From Embiotoca jacksoni (Eukaryota > Chordata > Actinopteri > Embiotocidae): DNA of 64,000 bases. A program made the position numbers and the translations under genes. How positions within the stretch are numbered: position 1 is the first letter of the stretch; each line of letters starts with the position of its first letter. The stretch lies in contig JAKOON010000070.1 in NCBI GenBank assembly GCA_022577435.1, positions 398,719-462,718 on the forward strand, written 5' to 3'. Shown one piece after another: positions 24,098-35,989 of the stretch. Below the pieces are notes generated by a model. The model saw only the letters and a program-made list of their open reading frames with translations, made no database searches and was not told where the DNA came from.

Positions 24098-24346
24098 GAG
24101 TGTGAATGAGTGAATGAGTTTTTCTGCGTCACGCTGAGGAAGGATTTTCCTGATTTTATTAATATTACGTAGATGAAAGAAGGCAGTTCTGGAGATTTGC
24201 TTTATATGGTGTCTAAAGGACAAATCCTCATCAAAGATGACCCCAAGGTTCCTCACAGTTTTACTGGAGGCCAAGACAACGTCATCTAGAGTAACTAAGT
24301 GATTACAGAAAGAGTTTCTGAGGTGTTTAGGACCAAGTACAAGAAC
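24098..24346 (-). mobile_element. LINE reverse-transcriptase C-terminal fragment
   Basis: On the - strand a single frame reads VLVLGPKHLRN, then KTVRNLGVIFDEDLSFRHHI, then RTAFFHLRNINKIRKIL and DAEKLIHSF. This is the conserved region just after the RT core of fish L2/Rex-type LINEs (the '...NLGVIFD...SFxxHI' and 'AFFHLRNI' motifs). Both ends are truncated, and it is fused to the neighbouring dispersed repeat. Confidence 0.8.
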
Positions 24347-24540
24347 TAAAAATCATAACATAGTATATTGTCCAAAATATGAAAGAAAATCATAATGTAC
24401 CATGTCATCCAAAATATTTTAAAAAAAAGTCATACTATAGCATGTCATCTGAAATATCTAAAAAAAAAAAAGTCATACTATAGCATGTCATCTGAAATAT
24501 TAAAAAAAAAAAAGTCATACTATAGCATGTCTTCCGACGA

Positions 24541-24874
24541 GCAATGTTGTTCGTATTATCATTGGAGATAATGCATATTAGTCATTCTGATCCCCCCTCC
24601 CCCCTGCCCCGGAGATGTGCGAAGGGACAACCAGGTCTAATACGTCACCAATTTTTCTATGAACTGCGGGTAATTCCCTGAGGCAAAGTCTGCAGAAACG
24701 CAGACTTATGGAAAGGGTGCTTAAAGGGCTCAAAATGTCCGCCAGAGAGCCCTCAGAGACTCGATGATTTAATAGTGGGACAGCCCTAAACCCTCACAGA
24801 CTTACCGGGAATGCACTTCAACGTCTGTGAGTCATACAACCATCATGTGAAAATATCATTGTGCTGACCACTGA
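24541..24874. repeat. Probable unclassified dispersed repeat
   Basis: A non-AT-rich block with GGAGATGTGCGAAGGGAC and GGGACAGCCCTAAACCCTCA. It resembles a recurring fish repeat and lies directly next to the hairpin at 24875-24950, but I cannot define its ends or family. Confidence 0.3.
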
Positions 24875-24950
24875 GTTATCAGGGCTGTCAGTCCTTACGT
24901 CAAGCATCTTCACTGATGCTTAATGTAAGGACTGACAGCTAACAGATAAC
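24875..24950. repeat. Long imperfect hairpin
   Basis: The arm 24884-24908 (starting GCTGTCAGTCCTTAC) pairs with 24915-24939 (ending GTAAGGACTGACAGC) over about 25 positions with two mismatches and a 6-nt loop. Beyond a small internal loop, GTTATC (24875-24880) pairs with GATAAC (24945-24950). The shape fits a palindromic MITE relic or a small-RNA-like precursor. I know of no miRNA with this sequence. Confidence 0.8.
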
Positions 24951-27900
24951 TTACTCTCCTTCCTCTGTTGTCTGAACTGTTGCATAACTTTGTCTATGTT
25001 TTATACTTTAAAGATATCATGCTGCCAAAACCATCAAAGAGAAGGAACATCAGAACATCTTTCACCAGCAGGGCATAATTAATAGCTGGTTAATAACTCG
25101 CCAGTACCAAGTTATATAAAAACAACCTTTTCACTGGAACATAATCTCAACTGATGTTAGTGTTGGTTGGTATTAACTAGCAAACCAACCCTGGCTTTTG
25201 TTATCTGTTGGTTAGCAATTTCAGTAGCAACCCTAAAAATGTCACAGTGAACTAATTATTGTGAATGCAGGAAGCTCACAGCAGGTTGGAGAAGTAGAGC
25301 AGGCTGATGAAGAAACAGGTGCATCCCCACGGTTTCTATAATAAATGATCGTATTTATTTTTAAAGGGAGGAATCAGCATTTAAGTTCAGTAAGTATAAC
25401 CTTTGAAAGCAAATAATTTTGGTCTTGAGTTTATTTAGGAAAAAAAATCTTACAACATAGTAAGCTGCTGTCATAAGATCCAATTCAGTCAACATTTACA
25501 ATTGTCCTCAAAGATAAATGTGACTCCAAGTTTATCCGACTTAATCAATGGCTTATTATTTCACATAGGAAACTCAGGAATCAAGTATATCAGGAATGAG
25601 GTAGATCATGTTAAGGGAGAAGCAGTTGGGCCGACAGGGTTTCAAGGGAGGTGGGTTGTTGTGTCCCTACCAAAGTTAAAACCAAACCTCCATCCTTACT
25701 ATGGCAGTAAGGGCTAAAAGACTGAGGTCTCTGCAGCTTCCTCAAATGTTTTTACTTTTACAATCATTGGAACCATTTGTTTTCCAAGTGTTATTGAAAG
25801 AAACAAAAATTAACTTCTTCTAACTGCAGAAATATGCATCAATAAAACTGTGATAGGTTGAAATAAACTGGAATTATCCTATAAATCGCTTTCAGTGTGG
25901 AGTTTTGTTTGTGATGATGATCAGGATCTTTCTTTTCTTGAACCTCTGAGTTTGAGCATGTTGTGCTTCATATCAGGATAAATGTCCTCATGTCTTAGAA
26001 GGTTAGAGTGAGGCCATTTTAAATGTGTTTTTTTTAATACAATAATTTCCTTATTGCTGTGCTTTTAATAAATGTATTGAGTGATTGCTTCTCCAACCTG
26101 CAGTACATCATCAGACAAAACGAAGGAGGGACACCAGCCATTATTCATCATTTCACCTCACTGGAAGTGAAGTACTCCGGGGTCATGTGAAATGTGCATG
26201 TCATCCCTGGTTTCCATTGGAAGCAAAGAGAAGAATTACTCTCCAGCTCAGTTTGATTAGTGTAATTAGAAAAATTTAGCCAGAGGGTTAGGCAGAAAGA
26301 TAAGCAATATAAATGTTTAAATTTGATGAAGGGTTCACATTACAGAAGGTAATTATGTCTCGCTAGTGTAGAAACAGGTGATCAATAATTGATGCATAGC
26401 AGGTCACATGTGAGAGAGATATAATTCAAACTCCTTATTAATTCTGCAATTCAGGAGAAAAATGTTAAGCGGGAAAAAATATTTTTTTTCTTCAATTGCT
26501 TGTCTGCGATAAGAGACGAAGACACTGAGCCTTGCAGTTCGACTCTATTCAGGTTGGTCAAACGTGTAAAACAACAGCGACAATAAGTGTTTGTTTGTAT
26601 GTTGTAGTTGTCTCTGCATGTGAGTGTGCAATATAATCACTCCAGTATTCTGAAAGTCTGACAGACAACATCATAAAATTAAAAGTAGACACAGTGATAC
26701 AGAAATGTTTGTGTTTTCCTTATTGTCACTAAGATGATGGAGCTGCAGGGTTCGTTCAGAGGGCACCAGTCCTGCAGATGCACATGCACCTCCCACTACA
26801 AACACACACATAGTTTTCCAATACTAAAAAGCTTAGTTTAATATATATAACAATTATTTTATTCAACGTTTATTTATACTTGAGAAATGACCCTCATTTA
26901 CAATGACATCAAGTCAGCAAGCAATTGACAGTTGATTCTTAATAGAAAAATATGTTTTATAAAACGTAACATCATTACCAGAAAACATTCTGATTCAGTT
27001 TTGCTTGACGACAAAAAGTCCCCAATAATTTACTGGGAACAGTAAATTAACATTGAATGAAAGGTAATAACATGATGATAGATGATAGATGATGGTAATA
27101 ATGATGATGATGTACAGTAGGCAGAAATAATAACAATGACTGAGTTCCAGATACAATCTGGTCATTAACTAATTAGGTGATAATTACCTGCAAAACCTGT
27201 TACTATGCCAAGGAAGTATGGCAAAGCTGGATTTGTATATTTACTTTTTGGACTTAATGATCAAATGGAAGTATATAAAAATTCATGGTAGAGAGAAACA
27301 AGTGGGAGATCACCAGGCTGAAAAATGACCCGAATGCATCTGTTGATGGGTAACACAAGTGACCAAGTCAGTGTCTGACCTCAGTAAAAACATATTAAAA
27401 ATACAGCTGCGAGTGGAAATGATTGGGCTCTTTGCAGATTGGCAGCTTGTTTCTTATTGAATTGTCAATAAAATGTGATTTTAATGAATGAAATGCAAGC
27501 AGTCAACCAAAGACCTTGACAATTTAACATTACTGTAAGACCACATGAAGTAATGCAGAGGCAGACAACGATATAATTGTAAAAAACATTTTGTTGAAGC
27601 ATCACCTTGCGCCCAGTTGGTCCAAGGTTTTATAGATGCAGGTCAGGTTATACAGGTCTTGTAGTTTACTAATATCTTTTCAGGAGGTTTCAAGAAACAC
27701 AGAAAAGCAAAGACTACACTGTTAGGAGACAGGCAGTGCGTTTCAGCTCATTCATCTAATTTAAGATTGGATAAGAAAATGTTATAATACAGTCAGCGGT
27801 TGTTCATTGATGGAGGACATCCCCCAGAGAGTTTTTAAAACCTTCTACATTAGAAAAACTTTGTGAGAGATCCACTTTGCCTTCGTGTAACTATCAGAAA

Positions 27901-29689
27901 CTTTTTGGGAAATTATTTTGAACCAACAAAGGATAGATAAACCACATCTTTAAGGTATACATTCTTATTAAGAAATAATTCCAGTTACTTTCAGCAAAGG
28001 TGATTGTTATAAGAATTTCATTTTTATATGGTAAAATACGTGGAGACACGTCCTTGAACAACTCTTTGTGCCTGTGTAGAGATGGCTCAACTTGTTATTT
28101 TCATCAAGTAGTCAATAACAGCCCCTTTATTAATAGATAATTATGAAGGCCTCAGCCTGAAGAGAAATGTATCGTCTGAGTCGACGAGGACCACGTCCAC
28201 AAGAGACATAAATACTGACTTTAAACGCTCATACTCTGAGCCTTTCGCTCTGTAACCACATAATGTCGGTGCATTGTTAAAACGCTGCTCTTGTACAACA
28301 TTAATCAACTGCTGATTAAACCTTTTAACTTGTATTCTGGCTCCGGTCTCCTCTGTCTAAAAGTCAACGAAAAACTCTTTTGACAGTGATGTTCTACAAC
28401 AAAATATCTGCACATGAAAAATCAAATGGTATGTAGCTTTATTACTACAAATGTTCTCCCTGGCAGTGTGGAGAAGGTCTTCAAACAGCTTTTCATCTTG
28501 GGAAATAGAAGAACGTTTCACTGAAACATTACCTGAATAAACATATTCTTTTTGGCAGTGCTGAGGGAACTCAGGTCCACAGTTTTTCTAAAATTTGAAA
28601 ATGTTTCACAGTGTTTTCACTGCAGCTTAGCAGCATTGAAAAGACAATGTTTTAATAATAAAGTGATTAAAGAAAGAACACTTCAGTTTACTTAAACTGT
28701 TCCAAAAACTGTTTTGTCATCCTTTGCCAGTTAGTTAATTAACCAAATATTCTCGATAATGAACACAAACGTCTCTTTAAAAAGGAAATAAGCTGTGTTG
28801 TATGTGCTTTCTCCACTAATAACCATAATAAAACAGGTCAGGAGACAGACCTCATGGGACAGTGTTTCTGAACAGTTAAATGGATTCTTAGTTCACAGTG
28901 AAGTGGAGGTTTTATAGCTTTAACCACCATTTAACAAATACTGGACAAATTCATACTGCGTTGGTGCATCTTCACGCCATAATGCTGCTTTTTAAATAGA
29001 ATCCATTCCAATATATTGTCCACCCCGTCTACAGTAGCCTATGTCTTCATTCTCATGGTAAAGCAGTGTTGTGATATCCAGGACTGGAGCTCCCTCCATT
29101 GTTCAAACAGGCTCATTACAAGCGTGGTTTAGGATGATGCAACCCCTTAATGTTGGATTGAATGTTCTAAAAAATGGCGTGTTTTTAGGAAACCCTTGTC
29201 ATGCCCACTCTAAACCATATTGAGTGAACTCCATAGTTGTAGGGAGGCTGATTTCAGATCAGATAAAATGTTAAAACTCTAATTTCAAAGCCCTTAATAA
29301 ATGAGTATGTGCCTCTGTACAAAATTATTGTTCAGCAAGCCTTGAACTCATCAAAATAATGTTCTGCTTTGTAATCTGTTGAAGCCTTTAATGCCCTTTG
29401 ATTTAATTTTCAGGACATAGTCGATATCAATGCATGTTGTTTATCCCTGGTTTATAGTTACAAATGCTAAGAGCAACTGTTTAATAGACCATTAAGTGGA
29501 TGATTATGTCAAAACCTCTTTGTCAAACATGGCAACTTCAGTGTGGTTATCATTTAGGTAAAATTAGTCTGAAATCATCAGCACAGACTTTAGAGAAAAA
29601 GAAAGGTCGTGGAGTATCCAAAATACATGATTAGTCTCACAGGGGCTTCATGGCTGTACTTAATCAAGTTCATGGCAAACTTCATCCTA
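24951..29689. other. Intergenic, mostly unique sequence
   Basis: No gene, exon with conserved protein, or classified transposon recognised. Two stretches (26085-26290 and 26330-26460) have a balanced, homeobox-site-rich look, including the palindromic ATCAATAATTGAT at 26381-26393; they may be regulatory. GAT/ATG-type short repeats lie near 27075-27110. Confidence 0.4.
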
Positions 29690-30690
29690 CATCCCCAATT
29701 TGAAAAAAGTGTGATGGGATGCGAAAGAATGCGATAAGTTTCTCATCATGTTAACCATATCTAATTGAAAATAGAACAGACAGAAAGACAATACATCAAA
29801 CGTTGAAACAGAAATGTATTATTTTTTGAAAAATGTATGGTCATTTAGAATTTGATGGCAAAAGCATATTTAAATTTTTTTTTGGGACAGGGTCACTAAA
29901 AGGTTGGAAAAATTGTGTAATACAAAAAAACAAACACTTGTTGGAACATCTTATGACTAATTAGATGCACAAAGAGCATTCTAGAAAGGCAGAGTCTATC
30001 ATGAAGATGGGGAGAGGTTCACCACTCTCTTAAGACTCTGTTGTCAAATAATGCAACAATCTAAGAATAATGTTCCTTGATGTAAAATTGCAAATCATTT
30101 GTGCATTTCATCATTTACGGTTCATATTATCATCAAAAGATTCAGAGAATCTGGAGAAATCTCTGAACACAAGGGAAATAGCCAAAAAACAATTTTGGAT
30201 GGTGGTGAACTTCGGGCCCTCAGGCAGCACTGCATTAAAAACAGCCACGATTCTCGAGTGGAAATCACTGCATGGGCTCAGGAACACTTCTGAAAACCAT
30301 TGTCTCTGAACACAGTTCATCGCTGCGTCCACAAATGCAGGTTAAAACTCTCCAAAGAAGAAACCATAACAAATATCATCTCTTTGGGACTCGCAAAGGG
30401 GAAAACTGTCCTGTAGTCTGACAAATACAAATTTGAAATTGTTTTTGGAAATCATGTGCTCCAGACTAAAGAGGAGAGGGACCACCCAGCTTGTTATCAG
30501 CTCGGTTCTAAAGCCAGTATCCGTGATTGTACAGGGATGCATTAGTACACATGACATGAGTGACTTGCACATATGGAAGGAAGCATTAATGCTGCAGGTT
30601 TTACTGCAGCATATGGTGCCACCCAGACAACGTCTCTTTCAGGGAAGGTCTTGTTTATTTCAGTGAGACAATGGCAAACCCAGTACTCAG
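29690..30690 (+). mobile_element. Tc1-like transposon relic (end plus broken transposase)
   Basis: Begins after TA with CATCCCCAATTTGAAAAAAG and the CATCAAACGTTGAAACAG block typical of this family's terminal repeat. From 30070 the + frames show transposase pieces: IIKRFRESGEISEHKGN, ELRALRQHCIKNSHDSR and EITAWAQEHF near 30130-30290. A DD/DE-domain piece KEERDHPACYQ follows near 30463, then LFQGRSCLFQ near 30635. Frameshifts and stops separate them, and the 3' end with the last catalytic block is missing or unrecognisable. Antisense frames here are shadows. Confidence 0.85.
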
Positions 30691-33177
30691 TTGTCTCACC
30701 AGAGGCCGTAGTTCAAATCCAGACTTCCATCTTTGGTTGGCATTAGAGAAAGGTGGGTTTGATTAAATCTAAATCAACACTTTGTGCATCATGTCACTGT
30801 GGACTTTTCCATGTTGTATATTGCATTGACAATTACAAAATGTTTTTTTTTGTTATTTCAATTTTTTTTTACCATGTACTGTATCCCGTATGGTGGTACA
30901 TAATTTGCCTTTGCATGAAAAAGTCGACAAGGAAAGAAAGTAGCCCTATGATTGAAGTATTTATTGATTTATTTTAATTGTTTTATTTATGGTCCTTTCA
31001 GTTATCCAAACCATGACATTTTCTGACCTAAACTATCAATCAGTTGGCACATGCAAATGTTGCAGAAAGAAGGAAACTTGCTTTGGCTTTTTCAGCGAGG
31101 AAATGTACTGTCTTATCTTATATGGTGTTAAAATAAACTGTCAAATGGTGTATGGTATTTTAAATGGTCAGTATGTATTAGTTTGGAATACATGCTGGTG
31201 GCAAACGATATTAAAAGCACGGGAAAATGTTTTATCTCATTTATTTGAAATTAAATAAACACTTAATGAGATTGGGTTTGGTAAAAATGGGTATGAAGAT
31301 GTAAGCGGTGTAATCAGAGGCCCAGGTCATAAATTAGAAACTATGCCTTCTCTTTGAAGGTTTTACTTGTTTACTGGAAGATTTTCTGTTTTACGTTGTA
31401 ATATTAAGCATGTTAAGAGTGTTTTTTACATGGTTGTAAAACTCTCAGACAATGCAACTATGTTTATCTGACCAATGGAACGAAGACTTTTGGTGATTGG
31501 AGCAAGAGCTTTTCTATACAGTTTTGAAGTGGTTTAAAGTAAACGAGTCCATATTGTGCTGCACAACATAATACAATGATTTGTCAAAAACCTGAAAGTG
31601 ATTTGTGGTTTTTCTTTAAGTTCTAAATGTGACACAGTTTTTCCACATAGACCTGATTGTTGTTATCAGACCACATTATGCAAATTAAGATCGGCAGACC
31701 GGAACTCGTGCCATGATACAACAAAAATCAACTTGTACGTATAAGATTTTTGTTTATTTACTGTAAAAATAAAAGACACGCATCATGAACACAATTATCA
31801 AGGATAACACTTGATTTTATAAGTCATATCATGTTAGTGTGAGTGCACATAATACTTTACCAAAAAATCAATACATTTTGAGTTTCAGACCTTGTATGAC
31901 AGGGCAACATCACACTTCCTTCACACTTGAATCCCCCAGCACTGGTACAAATGTCTAATCGGGAGTCGATGAGCACAAACAACCTCAAGCTGTGGTCTGA
32001 TTGACCCAAACAAATTCTTATTGCATTCGATTGAATTCTGTGTGCATTTACAATTGCATGAACATCCAGATCCAGTTAGAAAATGCATGTTGCACGTGGA
32101 AATGAGATCTGTGTTTAATGCAGCCTATTCCCTCTGTTCCCAGAGGGCACCAATGTCAGGAACTTTCAAGTTCTACCAACAGTGGTTTAAAAAGTTGGAG
32201 TGGGGAACAATGCTGAAAAGCCAGTGAAGCCAGTGCTGAAATCATCTGATGTGGATCTTGTTGCTGATTGTCACTGTGGAAGTGTGACTACATAATTACA
32301 ATAATTAAGAAATCAGTTTTTTTCCACCTCCATAGTTGAGGAAAGTCAGCATTTAGGCCTCCAGTGGGATATACATTGTATATTTCACATTTAAAAAAAA
32401 AAAAATGCTATGATGTGAAATGTAATCATCACATTTTATTTCTGTATTATCCAGAAGAAGTTCCATTGCCATATAAAACCATCATTTTTAGATGAATTGT
32501 AAGTACTGCATTATGATGAGTATGACATATTGCAAAGGAGGTTGTCATGATGTTATATTAAATTATTCATGTCTGGTTCCAATCATGCTGTTTGTTTTCT
32601 TTTCTTTTGTTTTGCCAGCAGCATATGGGATTTGGTGTCTTCTTTGATGAAAACCAGCAGGGGGCACATTGGTCACATTTATCCCCTGAAACTTCCTCCC
32701 TATATTTAGGATCCCCCCCTTCCTTTCAGCAGTGCAGTCATCCCCTGCCACATCAAATGACACACAAACACACAGTCATGCATACCATAGGATCAAAAAA
32801 GAGACTCTTTCATTATTGGTAATGTACACATTAATATTGTGAAAAGTAGGGCTGTGCTGGAGTCCTTCAAGAGTTCAAGTGTGATTGCTGCATCTGTGAC
32901 TACTGCGACTGTACTGTCCTTTTCAAGTGCAACATCTAAAGCTGTTGGTCAGAAATTAGGGTGGTTCTCTAAAGCAACTTCTTCAGTTATTAAGGACATT
33001 ACCTGCTCAGATGCCAATAATCCATCTGTTCAATATCTTGTCAGTAAAGTAGAGATTTTGCACTGTCAGGCCTGAAGTACCAAAACCCCAGACAGACATC
33101 TATCCATTACCATGGTTTCTGTATCTGATGGTGATTAATCAACCAGGTGAGACATCACAACAGTAGGGTAACTGTAG

Positions 33178-33180
<3 letters not shown>

Positions 33181-33219
<39 letters not shown>
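33181..33219. repeat. (GT)n microsatellite
   Basis: About 19 GT units followed by GGAAGGGGGGGTCGGAGGGG. Confidence 0.95.
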
Positions 33220-33220
<1 letters not shown>

Positions 33221-35939
33221 AAGGGGGGGTCGGAGGGGGCTACAGGGGTCTTAGTTCCCCGTACATGACAGATGAAATTAAAATCTCATTGTCAATACAT
33301 TTTGGGGAAGGTTTCAGAATTATTTTCAATTCATCTTAAAAGGATTTTTTTTTTTTTTCAAAATCTTATCGATTTTAGAGTAGCATAGATGTAATCAAAA
33401 CATTTATGGCATTTGGAATAGAGTGTAATTTACTAAGCGTTCACTATGACGCACTGTTATTCAAGACTAGTTACAAGTTCAAGTGAAATGCTGCTAAATT
33501 TAGAAGCTAACACTATCTGTTATTCGTCCAAATGCAATGTGAGCCCACAAAGAGGAAACACATCACATTGGTTCCACTGACAAAATGCGAACATGGAAAA
33601 TGCCAACGATAGAAAACAGGCAGCAAGATCACGTGGGTGCTTCAGCTGCCTGTTTGGATAACATACAGATGCTGCTTCCACAGCACGCCACCCCAGCGTG
33701 AGAATAGGTAGCTCTCCCTGATGGGGAAGAAGGCTGGTAGTGACTCAGTGACCTGCCACAGGGTTGGATACAAAAACTAATTCAAAATACCTGGTTGATG
33801 TGAACAGAAACCAGCCCGGTCAGCTGACCCGAGGCCTCTCTGGTCTATACTTTCTAAAAGCTGTGTTTTAGCTGTGAAAAGTGTTGGTTTCTATACTGTG
33901 AGTTCTTAGTCTGTTAATGGAAAACTAATAATAGTGCAAGCTGCAGAAAAAACAAAGCTTTAAAAATAATTTGACATTTTTTAAATTGCTACAGGTTTAG
34001 GAAATAATTTAAGCTGCAATTAATATCCTGTTGGGTTACATAGCAAAAAAAAACATAGCAAACATCCACACTCAAATAATGTGTACATATACTGTATGGT
34101 AATTCATCAATACATTTGATCTCTTTGCCACTTTTCTGCATGTTTAAAAAGGCCACAAAATATATATAACTGGTACAAAATAAAATGCCAATACATATAA
34201 ATACAAAATAAAACTCCCTAATTTATCTTGGGTCATGTTTTCTTTCAATGCTCAGTCCTTGGATCACAGAACAAAGAAATAACAGACCATACAAAACACA
34301 ACCGTGCTTGTTCTTGTATAGCGCCTGATGTTTCACACACTGATCACAACAAACAACAACAACAGTCTCCAGGATGACCAGCACTTGTTGAATAAACCAT
34401 AATGTTCAGCCTGAGCTGGAGTCAGTGGTGGAGCACAAGATTTCTCAGCATTGGACAAACAAAGATTTACAAAAAACAGCCAAATAGTGCAGGAAAAATT
34501 CAACATCTCAGTCAAGAGGATGGAAAAATAATCACAACGCTTGTAGTGGATCAGAACAAAACCGAGATGTAGTTGGAAGCACTAGACACCTACCAAACAG
34601 ATGATACGAATATGTGTGAGAGGGAAGGAAGAACCGAGCATTAGAGTTACGTTTTTGCAGTAAAAAAACAGCTTCAGTTAAAGTTCGACTCTTAAAAACA
34701 GCTGTCTAGTTTTACCATCAAAGCATGACTTGTTGGGATTTGAGTGCACAATGAACATTTCATTGCTTTGGTTCTCATCTCATCTCAACCCATAGACTGC
34801 ATGTAAAGATGAACAACAGTATACCTCCCCAAAGGTCAAGCCAAAATATTGTGGAAATGGGTGCTGACATTTTGTGCCGGTGACATCATTTGCAACCAGA
34901 GTCTGCAGAGTAGAGACGGGGGGTGGAGATGTGGTTTTGAGTTCTACCCTTGGTGTTAAGCTAAGAGAAGAACCAAGCAGGAGGAGATGCGTCATCCATA
35001 TTTAAACTCTATCTTTCCACCAAGTGTGATACTAATGAGGCCAACAGGACTGTTAGCCTGAAGGGGAAAGGCCCAGAATGCACCCACTTCCCCACAATAC
35101 ATTTACTAGATAGATGTATGATTAATTAATTAATTAATCACTCACTGTTTCACTCCCTGAAAAAAAAAACAACAACTTGTATTAGCTTTGACATTAGTTC
35201 TATTGAAAGTAGTCGAAAGTCCAACATGACAATATCCATCATCTGACTGCACATGGTTATTGGCCCATTGAAACTTTTTTAGTGATGTGAAAGTGTTCAG
35301 GTGCTTGAATTTAAACTAATTAAGAAAAAAATACAACATACATTGGCATGTATGTATTTGCCTTTTATGTATGCATTTGCATTGCTGTATACTAGTTTGT
35401 TTAAAAAGACATTGTTTGGCCTTTTCTCTTGAATAACTGAATAAATTGTTTTTCATTGTGATATAGTATGTTCCATGCCAAATTAAAATCAAATCACATG
35501 ACAGAAAACAAAGTGAAAGGTGTATTTCAGGGATATCATTGACTTGCCGAAGCTAAATGCGAAGCACTTAAAACAATTCATTCAGTTAGAAGACAACAAG
35601 CTAGATAACTGGCCTTTTAACACGTTTTCATTTAATCATGACAGTAAATGCACACATAAAAATGAAATACATATAACAAAGTGAATTTGATTGTATTTTA
35701 TTTCTTTGATGGACATGGTTAAACACAAGTATTCTAAATCTTTCAGAAACACTGCAAGTCCTCTGTGCAAGCAGAATAAATGAATCCCAGGACAAACTTT
35801 CATGACTGAAGATTTAGAATTTAAGATCTGTAGAAGATTATCTCAGCAGCTGCTTTATTTAAGTCGTTATATTTGTGCTTTTTTTCATACTGTAAGCTAC
35901 AGCTGATGTTGTTAGTTGAGTACAGAAACAGAAACCCTG

Positions 35940-35989
35940 TGACTAAGATCACGTCGTCCCTTGGTGACTAAGATCACATCGTCCCTTGG
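35940..35989. repeat. 25-bp tandem duplication
   Basis: Two adjacent copies of a 25-bp unit starting TGACTAAGATCAC, differing by one base (ACGTCG versus ACATCG). Confidence 0.9.

Larger units (their letters stand above)
22726..24540. repeat. Degenerate minisatellite, unit about 36 bp
   Basis: Dozens of diverged copies of a unit with the core CATGTCGTCCAAAATATGA, joined by an A-run and AGTCATACTATAG. The copies vary in length and are often point-mutated, as in an old array. It is interrupted by two tRNA-like modules (22902-22976 and 23547-23615) and by a dispersed repeat/LINE block (23896-24346). The small open frames within it are by-products of the repeat. Confidence 0.85.
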
